Shown: positions 1-11,053 of the stretch, piece after piece
Layout of the letters: the number at the start of each line of letters is the position of its first letter
Numbering within the stretch: the stretch's first letter is position 1
DNA from: Arsenophonus sp052174495
GTDB lineage: Bacteria; Pseudomonadota; Gammaproteobacteria; Enterobacterales; Enterobacteriaceae
NCBI GenBank assembly: GCA_052174495.1
Contig: JBQMRR010000042.1
Coordinates: 1 to 64,000 of the forward strand
Direction: 5' to 3'
Length of the DNA stretch: 64,000 nt
Translations under genes and position numbers: made by a program
The notes under the pieces: generated by a model
Told to the model about the DNA's origin: nothing
What the model saw: only the letters and a program-made list of their open reading frames with translations
The model's database searches: none

Positions 1-1433
1 ACTATTGCATAGAGAAAACCCCTATCTAATAAACTCAAACAAGATGAACTAAAAACTGGATCCATATTAATACCATAAGCACCATAACCATAAATCAAAA
101 TTGGATTTTTATTTTTTTGCCATAAATCTTTACGATATACTAACGAAACTGGCACTTTTGTCCCAAATTTTACGTTAATCCAAATACGTTCACTGGTATA
201 AAGTGACTTATCAAATCCATTAATTTGTTGTTGTTTTAGTAATTTACGCTGCCCAGTTCGCATATTTATCTGCATAACAGATATTGGTGTAGTTAGTGAG
301 GAATAGCCATAACGTAAAGTGTCGCTATTAGGTTCTGGGTTATGATCAATCCACGCACTATATACCGGTTCATCAAATTGAACCAATCTTTCTTGTTTTG
401 TCTGCCAATCTATCTGTCGAATATTAATTAATCCATTATGACGTTCCTCAACAACTAACCAACCGTTAAAAAAAACAAAATTTTCTAAGTCAATATCTTT
501 ATTTGGAGTAATAATCGTTTCCCAGGGCTCATCAATTGATTGAGTAGCATATAAACCAAATTGCTCTAATTGATGATTAGAGCGAATATAGAAATTATCA
601 CGAAAGTGGTCTAAGTCGTATTCACGTCCAGTTTGGCGTGATGAAAATACTTTAAGTGCTTCTGTGGGATTATTAGCATCAATTAATCGATATTCAGATG
701 TTGCTATGCTAGTAATCGATAGCAGAATATACATTTTTGAGCTACTTTTTGTGATACTTAAATAAAATTGATCATCATTCTCCTGATAAACTCTATAATC
801 TTTAATACCCTCTTTTCCATATTGATGACAATATACTTGATAAGGTAATAGTGTTTGTGGATGATTACGAATATAATAGAGTTTTTGACTATCATTAGTC
901 CATATAATATTGCCAGAAGTATTTTTAATTACTGCATTCTGCCATTTTTTACTGGCTAATTGTCTAAATGAAATTTCAAATTGACGACGTCCTTGAAAAT
1001 CTTCAACAATTGCTAAACAATCATTATCTTCAGAAACAGCAATCCCATATAATATATAAAATTGGTGTCCCTTAGCACGCTCATTACCATTAACTAGTAT
1101 CTGCCAATCAGCATCTTGATTAATACGTTTACGTTGATAAATAGGATAATTTTTACCTTCTTCATAAAGGGTACAATAGATATAACCATTATAAATATAA
1201 GGTACCGATTGATCTCGCTGTTCCATACGATCGACCATCTCGTTAAATAATTTTTCCCTTAATAGAATGCCAGATTTTAATACCGTATTGGTATATTGAT
1301 TTTCTTCAGTCAAATATTTGATAATTTTTTTATTTTTTCTCGTATCATCACGTAGCCAATAATAATTATCAATACGAGTATCACCATGTAATAGCATTTT
1401 ATGTGGTTGTCTTTCTGCCATTGGAATTATCAT
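1..1433 (-). CDS. ptrB: Oligopeptidase B, N-terminal 477 residues (runs off left edge)
   Basis: Serine oligopeptidase of the prolyl oligopeptidase (S9A) family, which cleaves short peptides after Lys/Arg in the cytoplasm. I checked the frame from the start at 1433 to the window edge and it has no stop. The N-terminus reads LLHGDTRIDNYYWLRDDTR, the family signature. The beta-propeller follows (FYIRSNHQLEQFGLYA, RYGYSSLTTPISV), and the visible part ends in YGYGAYG and LSLLDRGFLYAI, which lead into the alpha/beta-hydrolase domain. The catalytic Ser, Asp and His lie outside the window, so whether the enzyme is complete cannot be judged. Start chosen at ATG 1431-1433 because AGGG lies just upstream; a second Met four codons in is possible. 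No partner gene is in the same operon within the window. Confidence 0.95.
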   Translation of the reverse strand, partial: MIIPMAERQPHKMLLHGDTRIDNYYWLRDDTRKNKKIIKYLTEENQYTNTVLKSGILLREKLFNEMVDRMEQRDQSVPYIYNGYIYCTLYEEGKNYPIYQRKRINQDADWQILVNGNERAKGHQFYILYGIAVSEDNDCLAIVEDFQGRRQFEISFRQLASKKWQNAVIKNTSGNIIWTNDSQKLYYIRNHPQTLLPYQVYCHQYGKEGIKDYRVYQENDDQFYLSITKSSSKMYILLSITSIATSEYRLIDANNPTEALKVFSSRQTGREYDLDHFRDNFYIRSNHQLEQFGLYATQSIDEPWETIITPNKDIDLENFVFFNGWLVVEERHNGLINIRQIDWQTKQERLVQFDEPVYSAWIDHNPEPNSDTLRYGYSSLTTPISVMQINMRTGQRKLLKQQQINGFDKSLYTSERIWINVKFGTKVPVSLVYRKDLWQKNKNPILIYGYGAYGINMDPVFSSSCLSLLDRGFLYAI

Positions 1434-1772
1434 TTTTTTCCCTGTTAACTAATAAATGCAATCGTATTTAATAATGATATTATTAGTACAATATTTAAAT
1501 AGCAATAAAAAATGCTGAGTTAATTATATATTTAATATAATACCCTATTGGTAAATTTTTAGTTATTTACTCTATATATAAAATTAATAAATAAAAATTA
1601 TAATAATAATTATAATACTAACTATTTTAAATAAATATTCAAATAATTAATTAATAAAATTGACTCATATATTTTATCTTACCAATAAGATAAAAATCTC
1701 TGTACTTGTAAATAACAGAAATTCAAATCAGTAATTAATTTAGTCTAAAATAGCTAAATTTCTGTTTTTGTT

Positions 1773-1875
1773 GAGCTATTAGAAGATCTTGTATCTGACA
1801 GTCGTCAACCTACATTTTACTCTGATACTTCGTGAATAGGTTATCAATCCTTAATTAGACGTTATTTACCACCAG
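1773..1875 (-). mobile_element. Fragment of an IS256-family end
   Basis: About 100 bases matching the transposase 3' end and terminal repeat of the longer IS256 relics: GAGCTATTAGAAGATCTTG, then a CTCTGATACTTCGTGAAT segment and ATCCTTAATTAGACGTTATT. The rest of the element is missing. The break coincides with GGGGTCCCC. Confidence 0.7.
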
Positions 1876-2047
1876 GGGTCCCCTTCCTATATCAAATTTA
1901 AAAAAACTTTCAATAATTTTCATAGCGTTACAATTTTATCTGTCTCTTGTTACAGTAGGAATTAATTCATATTGATCTGCCAGTGCAGACAATATAGCTA
2001 ACTCAATTTTATTATTTTAGCAATTATAAGAAATTTTTTCATCTAAA

Positions 2048-2067
2048 CTCCTTTTCTAGAAAAGGAG
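2048..2067. repeat. Perfect 20-bp palindrome overlapping a Shine-Dalgarno-like run
   Basis: CTCCTTTTCTAGAAAAGGAG is its own reverse complement. Its right arm forms AAGGAGG, six bases before an ATG that opens a frame of only six codons (MSIILC). No plus-strand gene follows, so this may be the leader of a lost gene. Function unknown. Confidence 0.6.
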
Positions 2068-2337
2068 GAGTATTATGAGTATAATTTTGTGCTAATCTTG
2101 ATAGAAAATTTAATTAAACTTTTAATTATTAAGCAATATAATAAATGCGATTATTAATATATAATCAATTAATATAAACCTATGCAAGTGTATAGGGTAA
2201 AAATAACTCTGATAGTGATATATATGATATTAATAATAAAATTAAGTAAATCAAATAAGATAAATGATCTATTGGTAAATAAGAATTTTATCTGATAATG
2301 AATTTAATTATGGTTGAAAATTTTTCCTTTATGATGA

Positions 2338-3384
2338 TCAAAACCGATATTTTACCGCTTTAACCAATATAGTTAATAACTGTTCAGTATCTTGCCAACC
2401 TATGCAAGGATCGGTAATAGACTGACCATAGGTAAGAGGCGTACCAGCAATAACTTTTTGAGTACCTTCTATTAGAAAACTTTCCGCCATAATACCAGCG
2501 ATAACCTTCGAGCCTTTTTGCAATTGTTTGGCAATATTTTTAGCAACATCTATTTGGCGTTGATAAATTTTTTGGCAATTACCATGACTAAAGTCGATAA
2601 CCAATTGCTCAGGTAATCCTAATTGACGTAATTGACGACAGACAACTCCAATATCTTTAGTGCTATAATTAGTCTGCTTTCCTCCCCGCATAATAATATG
2701 GGCATAAGGATTACCTGTTGTTTGATAAATAGTCATTTTACCATTTTTATCAGGTGATAAAAATAGATGACTGCTACGTGCGGCACGAATAGCATCGATA
2801 GCAATATTAATGTTCCCGTCAGTGCCATTTTTAAAACCCACCGGACATGAAAGTGCTGATGCCATTTGTCGATGGATTTGACTCTCTGTTGTTCTGGCAC
2901 CGACAGCTCCCCAGCTAATAAGATCGGCTACATACTGACCGGTTATCATATCTAAAAATTCGGTTGCCGTTGGTAACCCGAGTTGGTTAATCTTAGTTAG
3001 TAGCTCACGAGCTAATCGTAGACCTTTATTAACTTGGCAGGAATTGTTTAGATCAGGATCGGAAATTAAACCTTTCCAACCAATCACTGTGCGTGGTTTT
3101 TCAAAATATGTACGCATCACTATTTCAAGATAATCTTGATATTTAACTCTCTGCTTAACCAGCATTTTAGCGTATTCAAGTGCTGCTTTGGTGTCATGTA
3201 CTGAGCAGGGGCCAATTATTACCAATAGTCGGTGATCTTGGCCAATTAAAATTGATTCAATCGTTTTTCGCGATGCTGTCACATTTTCAATAATTTCTTT
3301 GGATAAAGGAAATTCATCTTCTAGTGCCTTAGGGGTAATAAGGCTATCGATAGGTTTAGTTCTTAACTCATCGGTTTTATACAT
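2338..3384 (-). CDS. aroH: 3-deoxy-7-phosphoheptulonate synthase, Trp-sensitive type
   Basis: Class I DAHP synthase, the first step of the shikimate pathway: phosphoenolpyruvate plus erythrose-4-phosphate gives DAHP, in the cytoplasm. It has 348 residues, the length of E. coli AroH, and the N-terminus MYKTDELRTKPIDSLITP aligns with AroH rather than AroF or AroG. Active-site and metal motifs are present: GPCSVHD near 58-64, RTYFEKPRT, GARTTESQ, PVGFKNGTDG, DFSHGN and TYGQSITDPC. AroH enzymes are typically feedback-inhibited by tryptophan; I infer the same here. GAG lies a few bases before the ATG. I saw no clear TrpR operator upstream. Dead IS256 DNA lies directly upstream and no aromatic pathway neighbour is present. 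Confidence 0.95.
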   Translation of the reverse strand: MYKTDELRTKPIDSLITPKALEDEFPLSKEIIENVTASRKTIESILIGQDHRLLVIIGPCSVHDTKAALEYAKMLVKQRVKYQDYLEIVMRTYFEKPRTVIGWKGLISDPDLNNSCQVNKGLRLARELLTKINQLGLPTATEFLDMITGQYVADLISWGAVGARTTESQIHRQMASALSCPVGFKNGTDGNINIAIDAIRAARSSHLFLSPDKNGKMTIYQTTGNPYAHIIMRGGKQTNYSTKDIGVVCRQLRQLGLPEQLVIDFSHGNCQKIYQRQIDVAKNIAKQLQKGSKVIAGIMAESFLIEGTQKVIAGTPLTYGQSITDPCIGWQDTEQLLTILVKAVKYRF

Positions 3385-3440
3385 ATTTATCTCATAAATA
3401 CTTCAATATAGTCGATTTTCTTGTAAATAAATAAATAAAT

Positions 3441-4640
3441 TAGTTATTAGCAAATATGGTACATGCCTATCAAGATGGGCTCTGCATTAAGGCTTAATGA
3501 ATCTGCTCTTCATTTTTAAATTAAATGTTGTTTATCATAAAAGTTAGCAGCTAAGCTTCCCTTAGCAGCTTATTCTAGCTTTTCTGAGCAGATGAGAGTA
3601 GCTTAAATAGCATTGAAAAATTGTTTTTTCGCGAAGCATAGTGGTTCAAATATCAGCTTCGTAGATTCACTGTTCAAGAGATGATTTTATCGGATTAGTT
3701 ATTCTTATTGGACGACTCAGTGCACTGATGGAAAAACATAGAATGGCAGCGTTCTTCTCGTTTTTTCTCTAACTTCATCATCACTTAAGGATACGCTGAA
3801 AACCTTACTAATAAAATATCAAGGGATTTATTAGCGGCATCGTGACTCCCTTCTAACCAAAGTTCCAGAAGCTTACCCTTTACTTAGGTTACATGCCTTT
3901 AAGGAGTAAAATTACAAGTGCATTAGTTATTTTGTGTAGCTAATATATTACTGCCACATATCCAAGAATATCTTTGCCATTTCATTCAAAAAAACAAAAA
4001 GTATCGGTTCCCGTAGCAAGTTTGGAGATACAGTTAAGTCTATCGCGCTTACAGGGCATTAGAAATTAAATCCAGTTTAATTCTGACTCTCGATAATCAT
4101 TTTCAACTACAACGAGCTCCTTACGTTCATGTGCAGTGCCGCCGATAATGAACAGAAGGTAAAAATGATCAGCTTGCTTGATAGAACTGCATATGTGATT
4201 ACCTAAAAAATAAAGATAGTACATATCGCTTAAATCACAAAGCTAGCATTGCTTATACTCTTCAAGCTATTATTCTTTAGTTTGCTGATAGGTTCTCCAG
4301 AGGAGGTATGCTCTTTTCACAAAAAATCGCCTCAGATCTTTATAAAAAGCAGCGGCGGAAATGCCTTTATAGCTATACAGCTATGGTAACAACTCTCTGA
4401 CGCTTTTGCACACGTCAGATAAGACGGTAACAACGAGCTACTGAAGAATATTTCGTTGTAGCTGAAATCTTTGATCTTAGACACTTTAAATATAAAAATC
4501 GTGACAATATTAGTCTGTATAGTTTTTGGAGCACATGACCTCTTAGGGATGATGCCAAGGGCAGCGTTGAGAATGTTATCTCAGCATGAATTCGATAAAA
4601 GGTATCGATTCTATCAATACGGATAAAATAAATTATATGT
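3441..4640 (-). mobile_element. IS256-family relic, right end missing
   Basis: Degenerate copy of the window's main repeat, transposase on the minus strand. The left end (TAGTTATTAGCAAATATGG) matches the family terminal repeat. Internal landmarks shared with the other copies include the CTTAAGGATACGCTGAAAA segment and the ACGTTCATGTGCAGT segment. Many stops and shifts break the frame. Similarity fades near 4640, so the N-terminal end has been lost or replaced before recC. Confidence 0.75.
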
Positions 4641-4767
4641 CCGAAATGTTTTATTATAAAAACATGAATATTACAGATAATCGGAAGTAGATATTTGTTA
4701 TATTTAACATCCCTTATACTAATTAACATCCTCCTCAAGATGAGGGTTCTTTCATAAGAATAAGCTT

Positions 4768-7700
4768 ATGCTACAAATTTATTATTCTAATCAATTAAAT
4801 ATTCATAAAGAAATTATTTCTAGTTTGATCAAAAATAATCCCTTGACTCATGCTTTTGCACAAGAAATTATTTTGGTTCAAAGCCTAGGTATGTCGAAAT
4901 GGCTACAAATAAATCTTGCGCAAAGTATTGGAATTGCTGCTAACATTTCTTTTCCGCTACCGGCAACTTTTATTTGGAGCATGTTTACTCGGGTTTTACC
5001 TAATATTCCACAAGAAAGTGCTTTTACTAAAAGGGCGATGGCTTGGAAATTAATGACAATTTTGCCTTTCGTGCTACACGAACCTAAATTTAAATTCCTT
5101 AAACGATATCTCAATAAAGATCTTGATAAACGTAAATTATATCAGTTATCAGCTCGTATTGCAGATCTATTTGAGAAATATTTAATTTACCGTCCGCAAT
5201 GGTTAGAAATTTGGCGCAAAAAAGAATTAATTGAAGGGATAAGTGATAATCAGCAATGGCAACAATGTCTTTGGTTAGCGTTGATAGAATATACTGAAAA
5301 GATTAATCAACCTAAATGGCATTTTGCAAATCTCTATCAGAGATTTATACAAAGTTTACAACTTAATCTGCCTTTACATATTAGATTACCAAAGCGTGTA
5401 TTTATCTGTGGTATTTCTGCATTACCCCCAGCTTATTTGCAGGTATTAAATGCTCTTGGAAAGCATATAGATATTCATTTAATGTTTACTAATCCATGTC
5501 GTTATTATTGGGGGAATGTTCAAAGTTATACTTATTTGACAAGACTTGAAGAGCTTAAATTAAAAAATTATCAAGATCAACATAAAATTGCACGTTTCAA
5601 GGAAGAAGGTTCAGCTAGCACCTTATTTAATCAACAAAGTAAACAATTTTTAACTAATCCATTATTAGCTTCTTGGGGCAAATTAGGCCGTGATAACCTC
5701 TATTTTTTGTCTCAACTGAAGGAATCTAATAAAATTGCTGCTTTTATAGATTTATCACGCGATTGTTTATTACATCAAGTTCAGCAAGATATTCTAGATT
5801 TGGAAGATCATTCTCAACTTGGTTTAACCAAAGCTAGTTATAATAATAGTTTTTCAAAAAGAAAATTGAACAAACAAGATAAATCCTTAACATTTCATTC
5901 ATGTCATAGCTTACAACGTGAAGTCGAAGTATTGCAAGATTATTTATTAGGTCTATTTGAAGAAGATCCAAATCTAAGACCCAAAGATATAATTGTAATG
6001 GTGACTGATATAGATAGTTATGCACCTTATATACAAGGGGTGTTTGGTCATATGTCGCCTGAACGTCGGCTTCCTTTTTCTATTTCAGATCGAAAAGCCA
6101 AACAAGTTCATCCTATTTTACGGGCTTTTATTTCGTTACTTGATTTACCCCAAAGTCGTTTCACTACAGAGCAAGTATTGTCTTTGTTAGAAGTGCCTAG
6201 CTTGGCTCGTCGATTTTCTATCTACGAAAATGAATTACTTTTATTACGTCGATGGATTAACGAATCAGGTATATGTTGGGGACTTGATGATGAAAATCTT
6301 TCTATGCTGAAGTTACCAGCAACAGGACAAAATACTTGGGCTTTTGGTTTAAATAGAATGCTGCTTGGTTATGTAATGGATAGTCAAGTAGGAATATGGA
6401 ATAAAATTTTACCTTATGATGAATGTACAGGACTATATGCTAAATTAGCCGGAAAACTTGCCGCATTTATTGATTCATTGGCTGATTGGAGAAATAAACT
6501 TAATCAAGAACGAAAATTATTAGAATGGTTACCATTATGTCAATGTCTTTTAGATGCTTTTTTTAAAACTGATGAAAAAATTCAACCGATATTCGTATTT
6601 ATACTCCAGCAATGGCAAAAAACCATTGAGGCTGGAATAGTGGAAAAATATGAAGAGCTAGTTCCTATATCGCTTATTCGTGATGAGTTAACAACATGTT
6701 TTGATGATAAAAAAATTAGTCAACGTTTCCTTACTGGTGAAATTAATTTTTGTATTCTAATGCCTATGCGTTCCATTCCTTTTAAAGTTGTGTGTTTATT
6801 AGGTATGAACGATCGAATATATCCATGTTCAATACCTCCATTGTGGTTTGATTTAATGATTGAACAGCCAGAACTTGGTGACAGAAAGCGTCGAGATGAT
6901 GATCGTTATCTATTTTTAGAGGCTTTAAATTCTGCTTCTCAACTATTTTATCTTAGCTATATTGGATATACTATGCGTGATAATCAAGCAAATAATCCAT
7001 CAGTTTTAATAAATGAATTAGTTGATTATATTAGTCAAAGTTTTTGTTTAGAGGGTGATGAACATCTAAATATTGATCTTAGTGCTAATAGAGTAAAAGA
7101 ACATTTAGTTATTAAACACACGCGAGTCCCTTTTGCGACAGAGAATTATTTACCTAATAGCCTTCATCAGAGTTATGCTAATGAATGGCTATTAGCAGCT
7201 AAAAAACAAGGTAATCTACAGCCTAAGTTCTGCACACCGTTAACGCCAATAATTGAGCCTGAGAATGAAATATTATTAGAGCAGTTACTCTATTTTTATA
7301 GACATCCAATCCGTGCTTTTTTTCAAAAAAGGTTAAAAGTTAATTTTTTTAATGAAAAAATACAATTACCCGAAAATGAGCCTTTTGTTGTAAATAATTT
7401 ACAACGATATAAATTTAATAAACGCTTACTTAATGCTATGATTTATGAAGAGTCATTAGAGGAGCTATTAACTATTTTACAAGCAACGGGTGGATTACCA
7501 GCAGGACATTTTGGCCAAATTTATTTGGAAAAACAGATCCAAGAGCTGCAGCCATTAGCTAATAAAATAAAGATAAATTGCCATGAATATTTTAACAAAC
7601 TATTTGTTGAACCCTTCGAAAATGTTCGTTTGTCTGGACAATTACGAAATATTCAGAAAAACGGCATCATTCGTTATCGCCCTGTAAATTTAACGATTAG

Positions 7701-8148
7701 TAATGCTTTATCACTATGGATAGAACATTTAATTTTTTGTTTAACTATTAAATCTGGTGAAAGTTATTATTGGGGAAAAAATAACAGTGAATGGTGTTTT
7801 AAGCCGATAGACAAATATCAAGCAAAAGTATATTTACAGCAACTTCTTAATGGTTATCAAGAAGGAATGAATTCACCATTACCACTTTTATTAAAAAGTG
7901 GATGGAATTGGTTAATGTCATGCTACAATAAAAAAACTAATGAATTTAATTTTGAGTCTGAAACTACTTTAAAAAAAGCAAAAATGCAACTTATCCAATC
8001 TTTACAAGGTACATATAATCAGTCTGGTGAGATGAAAGATAGATATATTAATCGAGCTTTCAATAAAATTGATAGCAATTTACTTGAAATAATACAAAAA
8101 AATACACGTACTTATTTATCAGCAATGGCAATCTTTAGAAAAATATAA
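4768..8148 (+). CDS. recC: Exodeoxyribonuclease V gamma subunit (RecC)
   Basis: RecC, the Chi-scanning, non-catalytic helicase-like subunit of the RecBCD helicase-nuclease that processes double-strand breaks. The frame is intact at 1126 residues against about 1122 in E. coli. The N-terminus has the RecC pattern (MLQIYYSNQLNIH, VQSLGMSKWLQINLAQ, GIAANISFPLPATFIW), with CFICGISALPP-type and LGMNDRIYP segments further on, the latter near residue 690. In E. coli recC sits beside ptrA, recB and recD; here it stands alone between IS256 relics, so recB and recD must be elsewhere or lost. No clear Shine-Dalgarno: AAGAATAAGCTT precedes the ATG. Product confident, activity uncertain without its partners. 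Confidence 0.95.
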   Translation: MLQIYYSNQLNIHKEIISSLIKNNPLTHAFAQEIILVQSLGMSKWLQINLAQSIGIAANISFPLPATFIWSMFTRVLPNIPQESAFTKRAMAWKLMTILPFVLHEPKFKFLKRYLNKDLDKRKLYQLSARIADLFEKYLIYRPQWLEIWRKKELIEGISDNQQWQQCLWLALIEYTEKINQPKWHFANLYQRFIQSLQLNLPLHIRLPKRVFICGISALPPAYLQVLNALGKHIDIHLMFTNPCRYYWGNVQSYTYLTRLEELKLKNYQDQHKIARFKEEGSASTLFNQQSKQFLTNPLLASWGKLGRDNLYFLSQLKESNKIAAFIDLSRDCLLHQVQQDILDLEDHSQLGLTKASYNNSFSKRKLNKQDKSLTFHSCHSLQREVEVLQDYLLGLFEEDPNLRPKDIIVMVTDIDSYAPYIQGVFGHMSPERRLPFSISDRKAKQVHPILRAFISLLDLPQSRFTTEQVLSLLEVPSLARRFSIYENELLLLRRWINESGICWGLDDENLSMLKLPATGQNTWAFGLNRMLLGYVMDSQVGIWNKILPYDECTGLYAKLAGKLAAFIDSLADWRNKLNQERKLLEWLPLCQCLLDAFFKTDEKIQPIFVFILQQWQKTIEAGIVEKYEELVPISLIRDELTTCFDDKKISQRFLTGEINFCILMPMRSIPFKVVCLLGMNDRIYPCSIPPLWFDLMIEQPELGDRKRRDDDRYLFLEALNSASQLFYLSYIGYTMRDNQANNPSVLINELVDYISQSFCLEGDEHLNIDLSANRVKEHLVIKHTRVPFATENYLPNSLHQSYANEWLLAAKKQGNLQPKFCTPLTPIIEPENEILLEQLLYFYRHPIRAFFQKRLKVNFFNEKIQLPENEPFVVNNLQRYKFNKRLLNAMIYEESLEELLTILQATGGLPAGHFGQIYLEKQIQELQPLANKIKINCHEYFNKLFVEPFENVRLSGQLRNIQKNGIIRYRPVNLTISNALSLWIEHLIFCLTIKSGESYYWGKNNSEWCFKPIDKYQAKVYLQQLLNGYQEGMNSPLPLLLKSGWNWLMSCYNKKTNEFNFESETTLKKAKMQLIQSLQGTYNQSGEMKDRYINRAFNKIDSNLLEIIQKNTRTYLSAMAIFRKI

Positions 8149-8181
8149 AGAGAATTTAATTAAGATATTTTAAATGATAAG

Positions 8182-9603
8182 GAGTTATTAGAAAATATAG
8201 TGTATGTCAGTCAGGCTAAATTACGCTCTGATTCTTTGTGAATCTATTATTCATCCTTAAATGAGATATTATTTATCGCTAGAGTCAGCAAGTAAAATTC
8301 CTTTAGTCAGTTACAAACTTTCTAAGAAGACCGCAGCACCTTAGATGCTATTAAAAGAGTTATTTTTATCAAATTACAGTTCTTTACGCGTTAGATTCGT
8401 AGGGTCATTATCGCAAAATTCGACTTGATTGCATTTATCACTCTTATTGATGCCCAGTGAGTTCAAAGGAAGTCATAAAATTCCAGTTGTTCTTCTTGTT
8501 CTTTCTTCAACTTCTTCATCTCTTTAAGGAGATGCTAAAACCTTGCCAACAAAAACATCAAGAAATTTATTAGTAGCATTAGAGCTCTCTATTAGCCAAA
8601 TCTCCTATCAAATTTGCAGCCTTAACTTTTGCTTTCATGCTTTTGGAAAGTGAATTCTCAACACATTAGCTTGTTTCATGTACCACAAAACAGTATTTAT
8701 CCTGCATGCCCGTGAATATCTTTGCCATTGCATTGCAAAAACTAAGGGTACCCGTCCTCGTACGTACCAAGTCCAAGAATACAGTTAAGTTCAGTCCCGC
8801 TTGGAACCTATTGATAAGTTTAGCCAGTGCGCTTTCTGACTCTCAATAACCATCTTCGAGCACAACTACCCTCCTTACGTCTATTAGACAGCAAGGCTGA
8901 TTTAACTAGCAAGTAAAAAGTAGATTAACTTGTCTAACAGTAGTGTATGTTGTCATTGGCTTAGAAATAAATGTTACCAGTATCGCTTAAATCACACAGT
9001 TGACATTGCCTATTACTCTTTAAGTCATTGCTGTTTCAGTTTGCTGATAGCACTTGCAGATAGAGTATCTGTCTTTCATCAAGAAATATTTAGATATTCA
9101 TAAAATCACTGGTGGAATAGGCGTCCTCAAAGGGGAAGATGGAAGGATACTCTAGCCAAAGTAGAAACTTTTTAACCTTTTAATGCTTTAAATAAGGCGA
9201 CAGAAAAGAAATGTTGAGGTATATTCCGTTATCGCTACGATTTTTCTTAATCATAGCACTTTTATCTTAACATCGCCAATAATAGTTTATATGATTATTA
9301 ATGGTAAATAACCGTTATGGATGTCGGCATGAGACCTGCCTTGATAAGGCAGGCTTGAGCATGTTGTTCCAGAATACTTTAGAGCTCACCTACCTTTAAT
9401 GGTGCTATCTATCAACTGTCTGAAACTCATCATTACGGATGAGTTATGCAAAGAATCAGGATAAATATCTAGTTTTGCAGATATCTATTAAGATAGACTT
9501 TTTATGGCATATCATCTCTCTATTGTTGAAATCATTCATAAAATTAATGAGTATATATAGACCAGCATATCTGGAAACGCCATATACCAGAATAAGCAAA
9601 CTC
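8182..9603 (-). mobile_element. IS256-family relic, near full length
   Basis: One of the most complete copies, with both ends visible. The left terminal repeat starts GAGTTATTAGAAAATATAG and the right end reads CATATACCAGAATAAGC followed by AAACTC. Read inward on the minus strand, the right end gives an imperfect match to the left (GAGTT...TCTGGTATATG against GAGTTATTAGCAAATCTAGT in sister copies). The transposase frame on the minus strand is broken throughout. About 1.42 kb long, between recC and glyA. Confidence 0.8.
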
Positions 9604-9711
9604 TATGGCAATTTTTTATTTGGGCTATTTCAGTGAATTAAAAGAGTTTACACTATGTGGTATCTATTTAGTTGAATAAAAATTTAAAATATAGTTATTC
9701 AGGAGAAATAA

Positions 9712-10965
9712 ATGTTAAAGCGTGAAATGAATATTGCAGATTATGATCAAGAACTATGGCAGGCAATGAAAAATGAAATTAAACGTCAAGAAGAACATAT
9801 TGAGTTAATTGCTTCAGAAAATTATACCAGCCCAAGAGTTATGCAGGCTCAAGGTTCTCAACTTACGAATAAATACGCCGAAGGCTATCCTGGTAAACGT
9901 TATTATGGTGGTTGTGAATATGTTGATATTATTGAACAACTCGCTATAGATCGCGCAAAAACTTTATTTAATGCAGATTTTGCTAATGTTCAGCCACATT
10001 CAGGTTCACAAGCTAATACTGCTGTTTATATGGCCTTATTACAACCAGGTGATACGGTATTAGGTATGAATTTGGCCCATGGTGGACATTTAACCCATGG
10101 ATCACCCGTCAATTTTTCTGGCAAACTTTATAATATCGTTCCTTATGGAATCGATGAAAAGGGTAAAATTGATTACAACGATATAGCTACTAAGGCACAA
10201 AAGCATAAACCTAAAATGATTATTGGTGGTTTTTCGGCTTATTCAGGTGTGATAGACTGGGCTAAAATGCGGGAAATTGCAGACAGTGTAGCTGCTTATT
10301 TATTTGTTGATATGGCACATGTTGCCGGTTTGATCTCCGCCGCTCTTTATCCTAATCCCATTCCCCATGCACATGTCGTCACAACGACTACTCATAAAAC
10401 ATTAGCCGGACCTCGTGGTGGTTTAATTTTAGCTAAAGGTGGTGATGAAACGTTTTATAAAAAACTAAATTCTGCTGTATTTCCTGGTGCTCAGGGTGGT
10501 CCATTAATGCATATTATTGCTGGTAAAGCGGTTGCGCTAAAGGAAGCAATGGAGCTTGATTTTAAAACTTATCAATTACAAATTATTAAAAATGCAAAAA
10601 TGATGGTTGAAATCTTCATTAAGCGTGGTTACAAAATTGTTTCTAGTAGTACAGAAAACCATTTATTTTTATTAGATTTACTAGATAAAGGGATCACTGG
10701 GAAGGAGGCAGCTGCTGTCCTTGGTCATGCTAATATTACTGTCAATAAAAATTGTGTACCGAATGATCCTCGGAGTTCATTTATTACTTCAGGTATTCGT
10801 ATTGGTTCACCCGCCATTACTCGTCGTGGTTTTAAAGAAAAAGAATCAGCTGAATTGGCCAATTGGATATGTGATATTTTAGAGAAAATTGATGATGAAA
10901 GTCTTATCCAGAATGTAAGACAAAAAGTCTTATCAATTTGCCAGAATTTTCCTATTTATATTTAA
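9712..10965 (+). CDS. glyA: Serine hydroxymethyltransferase
   Basis: PLP-dependent enzyme interconverting serine and glycine with transfer of a one-carbon unit to tetrahydrofolate, the main source of one-carbon units for purine, thymidylate and methionine synthesis. It has 417 residues, the same as E. coli GlyA. Landmarks: ELIASENYTSPRV near 31-43, NKYAEGYPGKRYYGG, QPHSGSQAN, and the PLP lysine in TTTTHKTLAGPRGG near residue 229. AGGAG sits eight bases before the ATG. It stands alone after an IS256 relic, with the hcaT relic downstream. It fits functionally with folB and purB elsewhere in the window. Confidence 0.97.
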   Translation: MLKREMNIADYDQELWQAMKNEIKRQEEHIELIASENYTSPRVMQAQGSQLTNKYAEGYPGKRYYGGCEYVDIIEQLAIDRAKTLFNADFANVQPHSGSQANTAVYMALLQPGDTVLGMNLAHGGHLTHGSPVNFSGKLYNIVPYGIDEKGKIDYNDIATKAQKHKPKMIIGGFSAYSGVIDWAKMREIADSVAAYLFVDMAHVAGLISAALYPNPIPHAHVVTTTTHKTLAGPRGGLILAKGGDETFYKKLNSAVFPGAQGGPLMHIIAGKAVALKEAMELDFKTYQLQIIKNAKMMVEIFIKRGYKIVSSSTENHLFLLDLLDKGITGKEAAAVLGHANITVNKNCVPNDPRSSFITSGIRIGSPAITRRGFKEKESAELANWICDILEKIDDESLIQNVRQKVLSICQNFPIYI

Positions 10966-11053
10966 ATAAGTTGAAATTTAATGATCCGTTTCAGATTATT
11001 TTAGTTGTTAACTGACATTATTTTTTATATCAATAATCAAATAGGAATATAAT

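Larger units (their letters stand above)
1434..2337. other. Non-coding spacer between ptrB and aroH
   Basis: About 900 bases without a gene. It is very AT-rich and holds an IS256-end fragment (about 1773-1875), a GGGGTCCCC motif at 1875-1883 at the broken edge of that fragment, and a perfect 20-base palindrome at 2048-2067. I see no other gene relic. Confidence 0.7.

Noticed and set aside
4415..4738. 107-codon open frame on the minus strand as a gene
   Set aside because: Its left part coincides with the N-terminal region of an IS256 transposase relic, in shifted frame; no start signal and no family match.
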